Below are positions 29,074 through 42,330 of a stretch of 64,000 nt of DNA, piece after piece (position 1 is the stretch's first letter; every line of letters starts with the position of its first letter). The notes under the pieces were generated by a model. That model was not told the origin of the DNA and ran no database searches. It saw only the letters and a list, made by a program, of their open reading frames with translations. A program made the translations under genes and the position numbers. This DNA comes from Acinetobacter lanii (GTDB lineage Bacteria; Pseudomonadota; Gammaproteobacteria; Pseudomonadales; Moraxellaceae), in contig NZ_CP049916.1 in assembly GCF_011578285.1 (NCBI RefSeq), forward strand, positions 3,344,301 through 3,408,300, written 5' to 3'.

Positions 29074-30036
29074 TTGAAAATCATCTTTGCAGGTACGCCT
29101 GAATTTGCAGCAAGTGCTTTAGCCGCTTTACTAAACACTGAACACGACATTGTCGCTGTATATACTCAGCCTGACCGCAAAGCTGGACGTGGACAAAAGT
29201 TAACGGCATCTGCGGTAAAACAACTCGCACTCGAACACAATCTCCCTGTCTATCAACCGCTTCATTTCAAAGCCTCAACTGAAGAAGGTCTCGCTGCACA
29301 AAAAGAATTGGCAGATTTAAATGCAGACGTGATGGTGGTTGCCGCTTACGGCCTGATCTTGCCTCAAGCAGTACTAGATACACCTAAATACGGCTGTCTA
29401 AATATTCATGGTTCACTATTGCCACGTTGGCGTGGTGCTGCACCGATTCAACGTGCCATTAGCTCAGGCGATGCTGAGACGGGCGTGACCATTATGAAAA
29501 TGGCAGCAGGACTCGACACCGGCGACATGATGTTGAAAACCCTCTGTCCAATTGAAGCGACCGATACCTCTGCAAGCTTGCATGATAAACTTGCTCAACA
29601 AGGTGCTGAGGCTCTGGTACAGGTTTTAGACACTGAAGCAACCTTGCAACATTATTTAGAAACACGTGAAGTCCAAGACGAAGCATTGACCGTCTATGCC
29701 CATAAGCTCAGCAAAGCCGAAGCACAAATTGACTGGACGCAAGCTGCTGAAGTTATTGACCGAAATATTCGTGCATTCAATCCTTGGCCAGTGGCATTTA
29801 CCCCAATTGATGAGACCAATAACTTACGGGTTTGGAATTCATCCGTGTCTACGCACACCTCAGCAAGTGCTCAAGCCGGTGAAGTGATTGCGCTCGACAA
29901 AAACGGCGTACATGTCATGTGTGGAGATGGCAAAGCCGTCTGCATCACCAACTTACAATGGCCGGGTGGTAAAGCCTTAAATGCCGTACAAATTAATCAA
30001 ACTCAAAAATTATCTCTAGGACATCTATTCGCATGA
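29074..30036 (+). CDS. fmt: Methionyl-tRNA formyltransferase
   Basis: 320 residues, the usual length. It transfers a formyl group from 10-formyl-tetrahydrofolate to initiator Met-tRNA. The N-terminal catalytic domain shows MKIIFAGTPEFAASALAAL, the folate-site loop (NIHGSLLPRWRGAAPIQRAI, with the catalytic N-x-H and SLLPRWRG motif), and GVTIMKMAAGLDTGDM. The C-terminal OB-fold domain begins near YAHKLSKAEAQIDW. The initiation codon is TTG, with only a weak GAG upstream. Its last four bases overlap the first of rsmB (ATGA), so the two genes are translationally coupled. Confidence 0.96.
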   Translation: MKIIFAGTPEFAASALAALLNTEHDIVAVYTQPDRKAGRGQKLTASAVKQLALEHNLPVYQPLHFKASTEEGLAAQKELADLNADVMVVAAYGLILPQAVLDTPKYGCLNIHGSLLPRWRGAAPIQRAISSGDAETGVTIMKMAAGLDTGDMMLKTLCPIEATDTSASLHDKLAQQGAEALVQVLDTEATLQHYLETREVQDEALTVYAHKLSKAEAQIDWTQAAEVIDRNIRAFNPWPVAFTPIDETNNLRVWNSSVSTHTSASAQAGEVIALDKNGVHVMCGDGKAVCITNLQWPGGKALNAVQINQTQKLSLGHLFA

Positions 30037-31334
30037 GCCAAATTCAATCTGCAAAACATCTGAATTTGCGTGCACAAGTCGTGAAGACGCTGATTGCTGT
30101 CCAAAATGGTCAGTCATTGGCTTCGGTTTTAAATCAGCACATTAGTATCGTGTCTGAACGTGACCGTGGTCTGTACCATGAATTAACGCTCGGTTGTTTA
30201 CGCCAGTGGCATGCTTTAAAAGCCATTACTTTGCCACTTTTGACCAAACCATTAGACAATGAAGCGGTTGAAAGCTGTCTGTACTTAGGTTTGTATCAAA
30301 TTTTATGTACCCGTGTGCCTGCCCATGCAGCCATTTCAGAAACCGTGACTGCAGCAAAGCAATTGGGCTATGAACCCTTAAGTGGTTTAGTCAATGCGAT
30401 TCTGCGCCGTGTTTCACGTGAAACTGAAGATTTTATGGCGGGTTTAGAACAAGCGCACGGTTTACCCAGCTGGTTAGGCAAACGCTTAAAGAAAGATTGG
30501 CAAGATGATTTCGATACCATCGCGCATAATCTTAAACAAATTGCCCCACTCACTTTACGTGTAAACACCAATCAAGTCAGCCGTGCAGAATACTTCGAGA
30601 TTTTGGAAGAAGATGGTTATGAAGCCCATCTGTGCGAATTATCTCAAGATGGAATCGTGCTCGATCAAAACGTACATATTCCAAACTTGCCCGGTTTTGA
30701 AGAAGGCGGTTTCTCGGTACAAGATGAACATGCCCAGCTCTGTGTCACCCTTCTACCAAATCTTGAAGATCAAGTGGTGGTGGATGCCTGTGCTGCACCG
30801 GGTGGAAAAACCGCGCATATTTTAGAGAAATACACGCCGAAAAAATTATACGCCATTGATCAAGATCAAAAGCGTTTACTCCGTGTCTCTGAAAACCTTG
30901 AGCGTCTTGCTTTAACCGGTTATGCCGATGTGGAAATTTTGGCTGCTGATGCCAGCACATGGACAGCACCTGAACCTGTCGATTGTATCGTCCTTGATGC
31001 ACCATGTTCAGCAATTGGGGTACTGCGTCGTCATCCAGATATTCGTTTGCTTCGTCAATCGACGGACATTGCCAAAACCGTCGAATTGCAAAAGCAAATT
31101 TTAGACAATATGTGGAAGCAACTGAAAGTCGGTGGCACGTTGCTGTACATCACCTGTTCGATTTTAAAAGCAGAAAATGAACAACAAATGGTGAATTTCT
31201 TTGCTGAACATGCCGATGCCAAAGAATCTAAGATTGACGCAACATGGGGCATCGAACAGATTCATGGACGTCAATTGTTCCCTGAAAATGATCGTGGTGA
31301 TGGCTTCTATTACTGCCGTATTGAAAAAATTTAA
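30033..31334 (+). CDS. rsmB: 16S rRNA m5C967 methyltransferase
   Basis: 433 residues, typical of RsmB (Sun/Fmu). The N-terminal NusB-like RNA-binding domain (about 1-140) is followed by the Rossmann methyltransferase domain. SAM motif I is DACAAPGGKTAHIL, the catalytic cysteine motif is DAPCSAIGVLRRHPDI, and the second cysteine is in YITCSILKAENEQQ. It methylates C967 of 16S rRNA. It directly follows fmt, the common arrangement in gammaproteobacteria (fmt-rsmB). A bidirectional terminator follows 30 bp after the stop. Confidence 0.96.
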   Translation: MSQIQSAKHLNLRAQVVKTLIAVQNGQSLASVLNQHISIVSERDRGLYHELTLGCLRQWHALKAITLPLLTKPLDNEAVESCLYLGLYQILCTRVPAHAAISETVTAAKQLGYEPLSGLVNAILRRVSRETEDFMAGLEQAHGLPSWLGKRLKKDWQDDFDTIAHNLKQIAPLTLRVNTNQVSRAEYFEILEEDGYEAHLCELSQDGIVLDQNVHIPNLPGFEEGGFSVQDEHAQLCVTLLPNLEDQVVVDACAAPGGKTAHILEKYTPKKLYAIDQDQKRLLRVSENLERLALTGYADVEILAADASTWTAPEPVDCIVLDAPCSAIGVLRRHPDIRLLRQSTDIAKTVELQKQILDNMWKQLKVGGTLLYITCSILKAENEQQMVNFFAEHADAKESKIDATWGIEQIHGRQLFPENDRGDGFYYCRIEKI

Positions 31335-31358
31335 ATTCTTCACTTAAATCGATTCAGT

Positions 31359-31392
31359 CAAAAAAAGGAACCTTCAAGGTTCCTTTTTTTTA
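31359..31392. terminator. Bidirectional terminator between rsmB and metS
   Basis: AAGGAACC / GGTTCCTT arms with runs of A and T on either side, between convergent rsmB and the metS-transporter operon. Confidence 0.85.
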
Positions 31393-31405
31393 TGTTGAAA
31401 AGGTT

Positions 31406-31516
31406 TTAATCTTCAACTTCTTCTGGGTTTTTAGCCAAATGCATGATCGCTAAAATTAAGCCGCCCCATAACAAAGTGGTCGACAGAATTAACATGATTA
31501 GTGCTTGTGAGTTCAT
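31406..31516 (-). CDS. metS: Small subunit (MetS-like) of an NSS-family amino acid importer
   Basis: A 36-residue protein reading MNSQALIMLILSTTLLWGG followed by LILAIMHLAKNPEEVED: one membrane helix with an acidic tail. It matches the tiny MetS-type subunit known to accompany MetP-type methionine/alanine sodium symporters (SNF family). AGGAG lies 7 bases before the ATG, and the gene starts 1 bp after the transporter stop, so the pair is tightly co-transcribed and probably translationally coupled. It is easily missed because of its size. Confidence 0.85.
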   Translation of the reverse strand: MNSQALIMLILSTTLLWGGLILAIMHLAKNPEEVED

Positions 31517-31517
31517 C

Positions 31518-33008
31518 TTATTTCTCCTGCTCTGAAGGTTCTTTATCTTTCAGCATGCTACAAATCACCGCACCCAAAATAAAGAAGGCCAAAGTGCCCC
31601 CACCGACCAACCATAAAGTACTTGCAGCATAGTCACCATAACCATCACGAATAATCGAATTGATGGTTAAACACAGTGCCACCAACAATGACAATGGTGT
31701 CACCACAGTCAACAAGAAGTTCCAACTTGCGCCTAATTTGATACTCGCATATTGGTTCACATGATCTTTGAGTTGTTGTAGCAATGGACGACGGAACCAT
31801 GACAGCAAAATAATTGACAACAAACCACCACCGACAATGCCAATGTTATTGGCGAAGTAATCGATCACATCCACAAAGGTAATGGCACTATGGCTTGAGA
31901 ATAGTAAAGTTGAAATAACCGCTGAACCACCTGCAATGATCGTCACAGATTTCTTCAGAGACCAACCTAATTTATCTTGGAATGCCGCAATCGGCACTTG
32001 CAAGATACTCACCATAGAGGTAATCCCTGCCACGGTTAAAGACGCAAAGAATAAGAAACCGAATAAGTCGCCCCCTGCCCCCATACTGGAAATAATTTTC
32101 GGGAAAGCAATAAAGGCAAGACCAATACCGCCTGATACCACATCTTCAACCGAAGACCCTGCGCTATACGCCATAAAGCCCAAGGCAGCAAATACCCCAA
32201 TCCCGGCTAAAATTTCAAAAGATGAGTTTGCCAAAGCCACCACAATCCCAGAACCGGTCATATTGGTTTTTGGCTTGAGGTAGGATGCATAGGTCAGCAT
32301 GATCCCGAAGCCTACAGACAACGAGAAGAAGATATGACCAAAGGCTGCCAACCACACTTTATAGTTGGTCATGGCTTCCCAATTCGGGGTAAAGAAAGCA
32401 TTTAAGCCATCCACTGCACCCGGCAAACGCACCGCTTGAATCACTAAAATGGTAAACAAAATCACCAACAGCGGCATAAAGATTTTATTGGCCAATTCCA
32501 CCCCACGACGTACCCCGCCATAGAGAATGAACATCACCACTGCCCAAACGATAACTAAACCAAAGAATAAGGTCGGGACAAAACCAAACTGTAAGCCCTC
32601 ACCATTTTGTAAGTAGGTTTTAAAGAAAAAGTTCTGCGTATCTGTGCCCCACTTTTGACCGAAGGAGTAGAACATGTAGCTCCCCGCCCATGACAAAACA
32701 CTGGCATAGTAAATCCCAATGATCAGGGTCACCATCACCTGCCACCAACCTAAGGATTCAGCGTTCATCAATTTTTTATAAGCGGTTGGTGGGGCTTTGC
32801 GGAACTTGTGTCCAACGGCATAGTCAAGAAACAGTAAAGGTAAACCTGCGGCAAAAATCGCAATCAAATACGGAATAAGAAATGCGCCTCCACCATTTTC
32901 ATATGCAACGTAAGGAAAACGCCAAATATTACCCAAACCTACAGCGGAGCCAATTGCTGCAATAATAAAACCTGATCGCGCGGACCAATTTTCGCGTTTA
33001 TCTGTCAT
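31518..33008 (-). CDS. Sodium-dependent amino acid symporter, SNF/NSS family (MetP-like)
   Basis: 496 residues from the preferred start (MTDKRENWSARSGF); the frame is open to 33032. NSS signatures are clear: W-x-x-R-x-G-F-I-x-A-A-I-G-S-A-V-GLGN-x-WRFPY in helix 1, with the unwound substrate and sodium site, and about 11 or 12 membrane helices in total. The short N-terminus and the adjacent MetS-like subunit point to the MetP subfamily, which imports methionine and alanine with sodium in Corynebacterium. The substrate here is inferred from that partnership only. A 327-bp AT-rich gap upstream separates it from the DUF1287 gene; I see no other gene there. Confidence 0.88.
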   Translation of the reverse strand: MTDKRENWSARSGFIIAAIGSAVGLGNIWRFPYVAYENGGGAFLIPYLIAIFAAGLPLLFLDYAVGHKFRKAPPTAYKKLMNAESLGWWQVMVTLIIGIYYASVLSWAGSYMFYSFGQKWGTDTQNFFFKTYLQNGEGLQFGFVPTLFFGLVIVWAVVMFILYGGVRRGVELANKIFMPLLVILFTILVIQAVRLPGAVDGLNAFFTPNWEAMTNYKVWLAAFGHIFFSLSVGFGIMLTYASYLKPKTNMTGSGIVVALANSSFEILAGIGVFAALGFMAYSAGSSVEDVVSGGIGLAFIAFPKIISSMGAGGDLFGFLFFASLTVAGITSMVSILQVPIAAFQDKLGWSLKKSVTIIAGGSAVISTLLFSSHSAITFVDVIDYFANNIGIVGGGLLSIILLSWFRRPLLQQLKDHVNQYASIKLGASWNFLLTVVTPLSLLVALCLTINSIIRDGYGDYAASTLWLVGGGTLAFFILGAVICSMLKDKEPSEQEK

Positions 33009-33335
33009 AAAACACCCAATATGCCTTCGCATATTTCTGCCGCTTATTGTGTTTATATACTCACGAGCAAAAACTGCTTAAATTAATTTTGTTGTTTGAA
33101 TAAGACATTGACCTTGTGGGTTCTTCATTCCAAGTTCAAACCAGTTTTTAGCCCTGCTCTACTTTAAAGAAACAGGGATAAAAAACTGTTTAATAAACTA
33201 ACAATACCTGTTTTTGAATTTTAATTCTTTCTTTTTACTAATGAATAATTAAATAATTCATTCTAAATAGTTTTGTTTGATCGTTTTTTGACATGATTAT
33301 TTAGTTTTATGGCATAGAGTGCAGCACAACATGGT

Positions 33336-33941
33336 TTAGATTCTGAGTTTTCCGGCAGAAATACGATAATGCCCAATGATTTTATAGGCCTGCAAAATGT
33401 CATTTTCCACAGTGCCATTGCCAATATTGTGAATAATCAATGGTGTTTTATTGCTGGCATTCTTCTTATTCGACACAATCCCAATATGGGTTAAACCATT
33501 GCCTAAATCCCATGCCACAATATCTCCTGCTAAGAACTTTGCATCCTTAACCTCATAACCCTGTCGTTTAAAGTAAGTCATGATATTCGGCACACGACGA
33601 TGATCAATATTTGAATCAGGCGCTTTCAACCCCCACTTTTGTGGATAGCGCTTAAAATTCGCTTTCATATCTTCATGAATTTGCTGTTGTAGATCAATCC
33701 CCTGTAGGCGCAATGCACGCACAATCACATCGGTACAGACGCCTTTAATCAAGGGAACATCCCCTAGGGGATAACTCAATTCACTATACGCCGGATCATA
33801 AAACAGGGTCATGCCAATCTGCTTTCGTGCATCGGTCACCAATAGCGTCTGACTAAAGGCCAATGCCTTTAAGGGCACACACAGCACAGATAAAATAAAG
33901 ATCAATCCAGCCCATCGGTTTGAAAAGATTTGCTTAATCAT
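33336..33941 (-). CDS. DUF1287 secreted protein (NlpC/P60-like fold)
   Basis: 201 residues from MIKQIFSNRW, preferred because AGGTGG lies 3-8 bases before it; an upstream start at 34022 is possible. A signal peptide (about residues 1-28, ending ALA) precedes a DUF1287 domain. It shows the conserved CTDVIVRALR cysteine motif, the YPQKWGLKAPDSNIDHRRVPN segment and the later G-D-I-V-A-W-D-L-G-x-G-L-T-H-I-G-I-VS motif with the histidine. The Cys/His arrangement resembles cysteine peptidases or amidases of the NlpC/P60 type, suggesting a cell-wall role in the periplasm. No activity is established for the family that I know of. Confidence 0.8.
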   Translation of the reverse strand: MIKQIFSNRWAGLIFILSVLCVPLKALAFSQTLLVTDARKQIGMTLFYDPAYSELSYPLGDVPLIKGVCTDVIVRALRLQGIDLQQQIHEDMKANFKRYPQKWGLKAPDSNIDHRRVPNIMTYFKRQGYEVKDAKFLAGDIVAWDLGNGLTHIGIVSNKKNASNKTPLIIHNIGNGTVENDILQAYKIIGHYRISAGKLRI

Positions 33942-33978
33942 AACCACCTGATTCTCATTTTTTCTCAATCTTAACATT

Positions 33979-34003
33979 AAAAAAGGAGCCGAAGCTCCTT
34001 GAT
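33979..34003 (-). terminator. Terminator of the aldehyde dehydrogenase gene
   Basis: The stem AAGGAGC / GCTCCTT around a short loop, followed on the minus strand by TTTTTTA, 27 bp past the stop. Confidence 0.8.
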
Positions 34004-34029
34004 GATACCGATCAAATTGCAAGCATAAC

Positions 34030-35553
34030 TTACTGCTTAATCGCCAATAAACGTTCTTCCTGCATATCTCGAATCGCAGATTGAATCCCCTCTCGACCCA
34101 ATCCGGAATCTTTCACGCCACCATACGGCATATTGTCAACACGGAAAGAAGGAATGTCATTGATAATCACACCCCCGACTTGCAAATGCTCCCATGCATA
34201 CAGCATTTTATTGAGGTTTTGGGTATACACACCTGCCTGTAAACCAAAGCGACTGCTGTTGATTTTCTGAATGCCTTTTTCAAAAGATGTGTATTTTTCT
34301 AAAATCGCCACAGGACCAAAGACTTCATCTTTATAGACTTCGAGTTCTTCTTTCACGCCTTCGACTAAAGTCGGCTCAAACAACACCCCTGAAACTTGCC
34401 CACCGGCTAAAACTTTAGTGCCCTTTTTGACTGCTTTATCGAGCCATTTTTTTAAACGCTGCGCTTCATCTTCTTTGATCATCGGCCCCACTAAAGTACT
34501 GGCTAAATCAGGATCAGAGGCTTTAAGTGACTTAAGTTTAGCAATCAGCTTTTTCTTCAACGCAGTATAAATATCGGCGTGCGCCAAGATGCGTTGCACA
34601 CTAATACAGACTTGTCCTGCATGACCATAGGCACCACTAATCAAACGATCGACCAAGGCATCATTCATTTCAGTATCAGGCTCAATCAGTACCGCTGCGT
34701 TGCCACCGAGTTCTAAGGTCACTTTCTTACGCCCTGCACGGGCTTTCATATCCCAACCCACCACGTCTGAGCCAGTAAAGCTCAGCAACTTAAAGCGATC
34801 ATCCGTGACCAAGATATCCGCTTGTTCACGAGGACATGGCAAAATTGAAAATGCGCCTTTGGGTAAATCGGTCTGCGCCAAGACTTCTGCAATTTTAAGT
34901 GCAGAAACAGGGGTCAAACTTGCCGGTTTCAAAACAAAAGGACAGCCTGCGGCAATGGCCGGTGCAATTTTATGTGCAGTTAAATTTAAGGGAAAGTTAA
35001 ATGGACTGATCAATGACACAGCACCGATCGGCACATGTTTCACCATGCCTGTATAGGCTGATGCCGCTTGGGTCACTGCCAATGGAATCAAACGCCCATC
35101 ATCCAGTTGGGTTACTGCATCGGCTGCAATTTGAAAGGTATTAATTAAACGCTCAACTTCAGCCGCGGCCGCAGTACGAGGTTTACCCCCTTCAGCAATG
35201 AGAATCTCGGTCAACTCTTCACGTTGCTGATTGAATTGAGCCACACAATCCAACAATATCTTTTGTTTTTGAAACGGTTTGAGCTGCGCCATCTCGTGTT
35301 CAGCGTTCACCGCAGATTGAATCGCTTGCTCTAAAATTTCATCATTGGCCAATGCCACTTGGGCATACACTTCACCACTATATTTGTGTTTGACCTCAAG
35401 CCATTTTCCCGAAAATATAGGCTTTCCCGCAACATATAGCGGAAACTCTAAAGTGTTTGCTTTAATCTCGGTATTCGAAGCTGTATGAGACGATTTTTGC
35501 ACTTTTGGTTTTTTTTGCTTTAACTTTTCTACTGGTTTAGACGCTTTGGCCAT
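34030..35553 (-). CDS. NAD(P)-dependent aldehyde dehydrogenase
   Basis: 507 residues of the aldehyde dehydrogenase superfamily, oxidising an aldehyde to the acid with NAD(P). The catalytic set is complete: N186 (SPFNFPLN), E281 (VTLELGGNAAV), C316 (GHAGQVCISVQR) and the C-terminal PYGGVKDSGLGREG. It is nearest to the lactaldehyde/glyceraldehyde dehydrogenase-like group by its SPFNFPLNL and ELGGNAAV variants, but the substrate is unclear. The first about 30 residues are an odd lysine- and serine-rich extension (MAKASKPVEKLKQKKPK...) not present in most relatives; its purpose is unknown. It is a single-gene unit with its own terminator. Confidence 0.88.
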   Translation of the reverse strand: MAKASKPVEKLKQKKPKVQKSSHTASNTEIKANTLEFPLYVAGKPIFSGKWLEVKHKYSGEVYAQVALANDEILEQAIQSAVNAEHEMAQLKPFQKQKILLDCVAQFNQQREELTEILIAEGGKPRTAAAAEVERLINTFQIAADAVTQLDDGRLIPLAVTQAASAYTGMVKHVPIGAVSLISPFNFPLNLTAHKIAPAIAAGCPFVLKPASLTPVSALKIAEVLAQTDLPKGAFSILPCPREQADILVTDDRFKLLSFTGSDVVGWDMKARAGRKKVTLELGGNAAVLIEPDTEMNDALVDRLISGAYGHAGQVCISVQRILAHADIYTALKKKLIAKLKSLKASDPDLASTLVGPMIKEDEAQRLKKWLDKAVKKGTKVLAGGQVSGVLFEPTLVEGVKEELEVYKDEVFGPVAILEKYTSFEKGIQKINSSRFGLQAGVYTQNLNKMLYAWEHLQVGGVIINDIPSFRVDNMPYGGVKDSGLGREGIQSAIRDMQEERLLAIKQ

Positions 35554-35840
35554 GACTCAAACCCATCCTGATCAATTGAATTACCATGAGCCTATCATGC
35601 GCTGATATGAAAAAGAAATGGAATGGATTTCAGTAATTTTTGGTGTTATAAGAAAAAATGAATTAAACAATGAAGCTATATTTGTCAAATCTGACTGTTA
35701 TTCAATCAACTTTTATCTAAGCAACTTTGATCAATCACCTATAACAATCTGTACAAATTAAACCCCATTACAATAACAAGCTCATCATAAGCACAGATAT
35801 TGTTATTCAATAAATAAAATTTCAAAGAGTTAGCGATTTT

Positions 35841-35908
35841 TGTACGCTCTCACCTACATCAATCAACGTTTTTTTCGACTTTTTAATGCTCAGCGATTAC
35901 CCTATTCT
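35841..35908 (+). promoter_or_regulatory. GacA-box-like activator site and -10 of the Csr/Rsm-like RNA
   Basis: TGTACG-CTCTCA-CCTACA at 35841-35858 matches the GacA upstream activating sequence (TGTAAG-N6-CTTACA) at 10 of 12 fixed bases. TATTCT at 35903-35908 is a plausible -10, putting the transcript start near 35914 and the site centred about 65 bp upstream, the usual spacing for RsmX/Y/Z genes. There is no good -35, as expected for an activated promoter. Confidence 0.55.
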
Positions 35909-35913
35909 ATCTT

Positions 35914-36046
35914 TATCAGGAGACAGGATGTTTCCCAAACCTAAAACAACAATCATAAGTTTGTGCATCAGGACGTGAGATCAAACAGGAGTCAGATCTA
36001 AACAACCTATATAAAAAAGCCCCAACAGGACGTTGGGGCTTTTTTA
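35914..36046 (+). ncRNA. Candidate Csr/Rsm-family small RNA that would sequester CsrA
   Basis: An intergenic stretch of about 130 nt with no coding gene, ending in a strong intrinsic terminator. It holds five GGA triplets, each in the form (A/T)CAGGA: positions 35919, 35926, 35971, 35988 and 36028. CAGGA is the core of the CsrA/RsmA binding consensus. The fourth lies in the loop of an AGATC/GATCT stem and the fifth in the loop (AGGAC) of the terminator stem GCCCCAAC/GTTGGGGC, the hairpin-loop placement CsrA prefers. With the upstream GacA-box-like site this is the classic layout of CsrB or RsmX/Y/Z RNAs. The 16-codon frame starting at 35928 probably reflects the GGA sites looking like a ribosome-binding site. 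Confidence 0.62.
36012..36046. terminator. Terminator of the Csr/Rsm-like RNA
   Basis: GCCCCAAC-AGGAC-GTTGGGGC followed by TTTTTT; the opposite side has AAAAAA, so it also reads as a second terminator behind the rRNA operon. Confidence 0.9.
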
Positions 36047-36112
36047 ATGACTGTATTTGATATATTTCTGCGATTCGTACCGAAATTTTGCTTTTCAACT
36101 TTCTTTTCGGCA

Positions 36113-36152
36113 TAAAAAAACACCCTGCTCGATAGAGTCAGGGTGTTTTTAG
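36113..36152 (-). terminator. rRNA operon terminator
   Basis: ACACCCTG / CAGGGTGT stem with A/T flanks, just 9 bp after the 5S gene, ending on the minus strand in a run of T. Confidence 0.88.
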
Positions 36153-36161
36153 GAATAATGA

Positions 36162-36275
36162 GCTGGCGATGACTTACTCTCACATGGGTAACCCCACACT
36201 ACCATCAGCGCTAAGAGGTTTCACTTCTGAGTTCGGGAAGGGATCAGGTGGTTCACTCTTGCTATTGTCGCCAGC
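36162..36275 (-). rRNA. rrf: 5S ribosomal RNA
   Basis: The minus strand reads GCTGGCGACAATAGCAAGAG at the 5' end, then the conserved CCCGAACTCAGAAGTGAAAC loop and ends with TCATCGCCAGC, pairing with the start. About 114 nt. Confidence 0.95.
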
Positions 36276-36489
36276 ACAACTGTTGTGACTTTGCATTTGG
36301 TCTTATATCGAAATCATCTCTCTTGCGAAACGATGTTTCTCATTGCCGTTGCTTGGTCAAAGAAGTTATTAACAGAAGTACTTGAGTTGAATTAAGTTTG
36401 CTTAGTTTAACTAGCTTGATCACTAAATCAAGGTGTTTTGTAGAATATCGAATCAACTGATGCTTTATACAACAACTGTTTGGGTGTTG

Positions 36490-39384
<2,895 letters not shown>

Positions 39385-39820
39385 CAACCCCAAACAGTCG
39401 TTAACCCTTACAAGCGGGGTTAGCAACAGAACATGTCTTTCAACACGCTCATACAGTTGGCGTCTGTGCATTTAAGCACTGTACAGCTTCAATTAGATTC
39501 ATATACCAAAACGCTTGATTCAGTTAATTTCGCTAGTTCTCATTTCAATCACTTCAACAATCAATCTTACGATTTCTTGTTTCCGCTTTTGGAATAAGTT
39601 AAACAATTAATTTCAACTCAAATATATTCTGTTAATGATTGTCTACGTCCTCATCGGAGCGTAGCAACTGTGATAAATCACAGAAGTTAACAAGACGCGC
39701 ATTATACGCAGTTTCTTACTAATTTCTATAATCTAACCAACTGATCGCTTACTCAGTGCTCGAAGTATAACTTCTCGCTTAAATTTTAAGGAAAAGCAGT
39801 GCTTTTCTGATCTTAAAATT

Positions 39821-39896
39821 TGGTGGAGACTAGGAGAGTCGAACTCCTGACCTCCTGCGTGCAAAGCAGGCGCTCTACCAACTAAGCTAAGTCCCC
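39821..39896 (-). tRNA. tRNA-Ala (anticodon TGC)
   Basis: A 76-nt cloverleaf on the minus strand, GGGGACT...AGTCTCC-ACCA. The anticodon loop reads CTTTGCACG, the T-loop is GTTCGACTC, and the CCA end is encoded. It lies in the 16S-23S spacer together with tRNA-Ile, as in most proteobacteria. Confidence 0.97.
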
Positions 39897-39969
39897 AGCT
39901 TATCATATAGATTCGATATATCTTCTGTTCTGTTCGCTTCAGTATTTTCATACTGCGTTAGTCAGATAG

Positions 39970-40046
<77 letters not shown>

Positions 40047-40060
40047 TCAGATACATCTTC

Positions 40061-41796
<1,736 letters not shown>

Positions 41797-41904
41797 AATC
41801 TCTTAATGATCTTTCTAATACCTCGTCAGTATTAGAAGCTGGACTTCAATAAACTTAACAACTCAGCACTTCGTACTTCGTTCGTTTCCGTCTATCTCGT
41901 CGGT

Positions 41905-41945
41905 ATGGGTGCATTCTAGAGGATTTCAGAATCATTGCAACCCTT
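41905..41945 (-). promoter_or_regulatory. rRNA operon promoter
   Basis: On the minus strand TTGCAA (41935-41940), 16 bp, TAGAAT (41913-41918), with AT-rich DNA just upstream (41945-42060) that could act as an UP element. It gives a leader of about 260 nt before mature 16S. Confidence 0.6.
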
Positions 41946-42330
41946 ATTTTCAATTAATTTGCACGGGTGTTTGTTTTTTCTACCAAAACCGCCAAAAAAC
42001 AGTATTTTTATTCATTTTTTAGTCAATTTTAGTATTTTATTTTCATTATTTACTTATTTATCTCTATCTATTTTCACTTCATGGCCGTTAAAGCCTATTT
42101 TTTATCATAGCGTTATTAATCGTTATTAGGTCTTTATGGATGGCTCGGTTTAGTTATTTAAAACATTATTGCCTAAGAATTGCCTAAGATCACTTAAATC
42201 AGTCAATCATCTGTTAAGTTTCCCCATTTCACTCTCATCAAAAATCGAATTAGAGTTGCTGTATGCAAAAGATTGTCTATTTCAAATTTTGCGCTACATT
42301 AATCTGATTCAGTTTATGCATTGATAAGTT

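Noticed and set aside
33009..33335. Possible gene or small RNA in the AT-rich gap
   Set aside because: No frame with start signals and no convincing terminator hairpin was seen.
35928..35978. 16-codon frame (MFPKPKTT...) with a good apparent ribosome-binding site
   Set aside because: The AGGAGACAGG before the ATG is explained by two of the five CAGGA sites; a peptide cannot be excluded but is not needed.
35916..36113. 65-codon minus-strand frame
   Set aside because: It crosses two terminators and overlaps the Csr/Rsm-like RNA in antisense.
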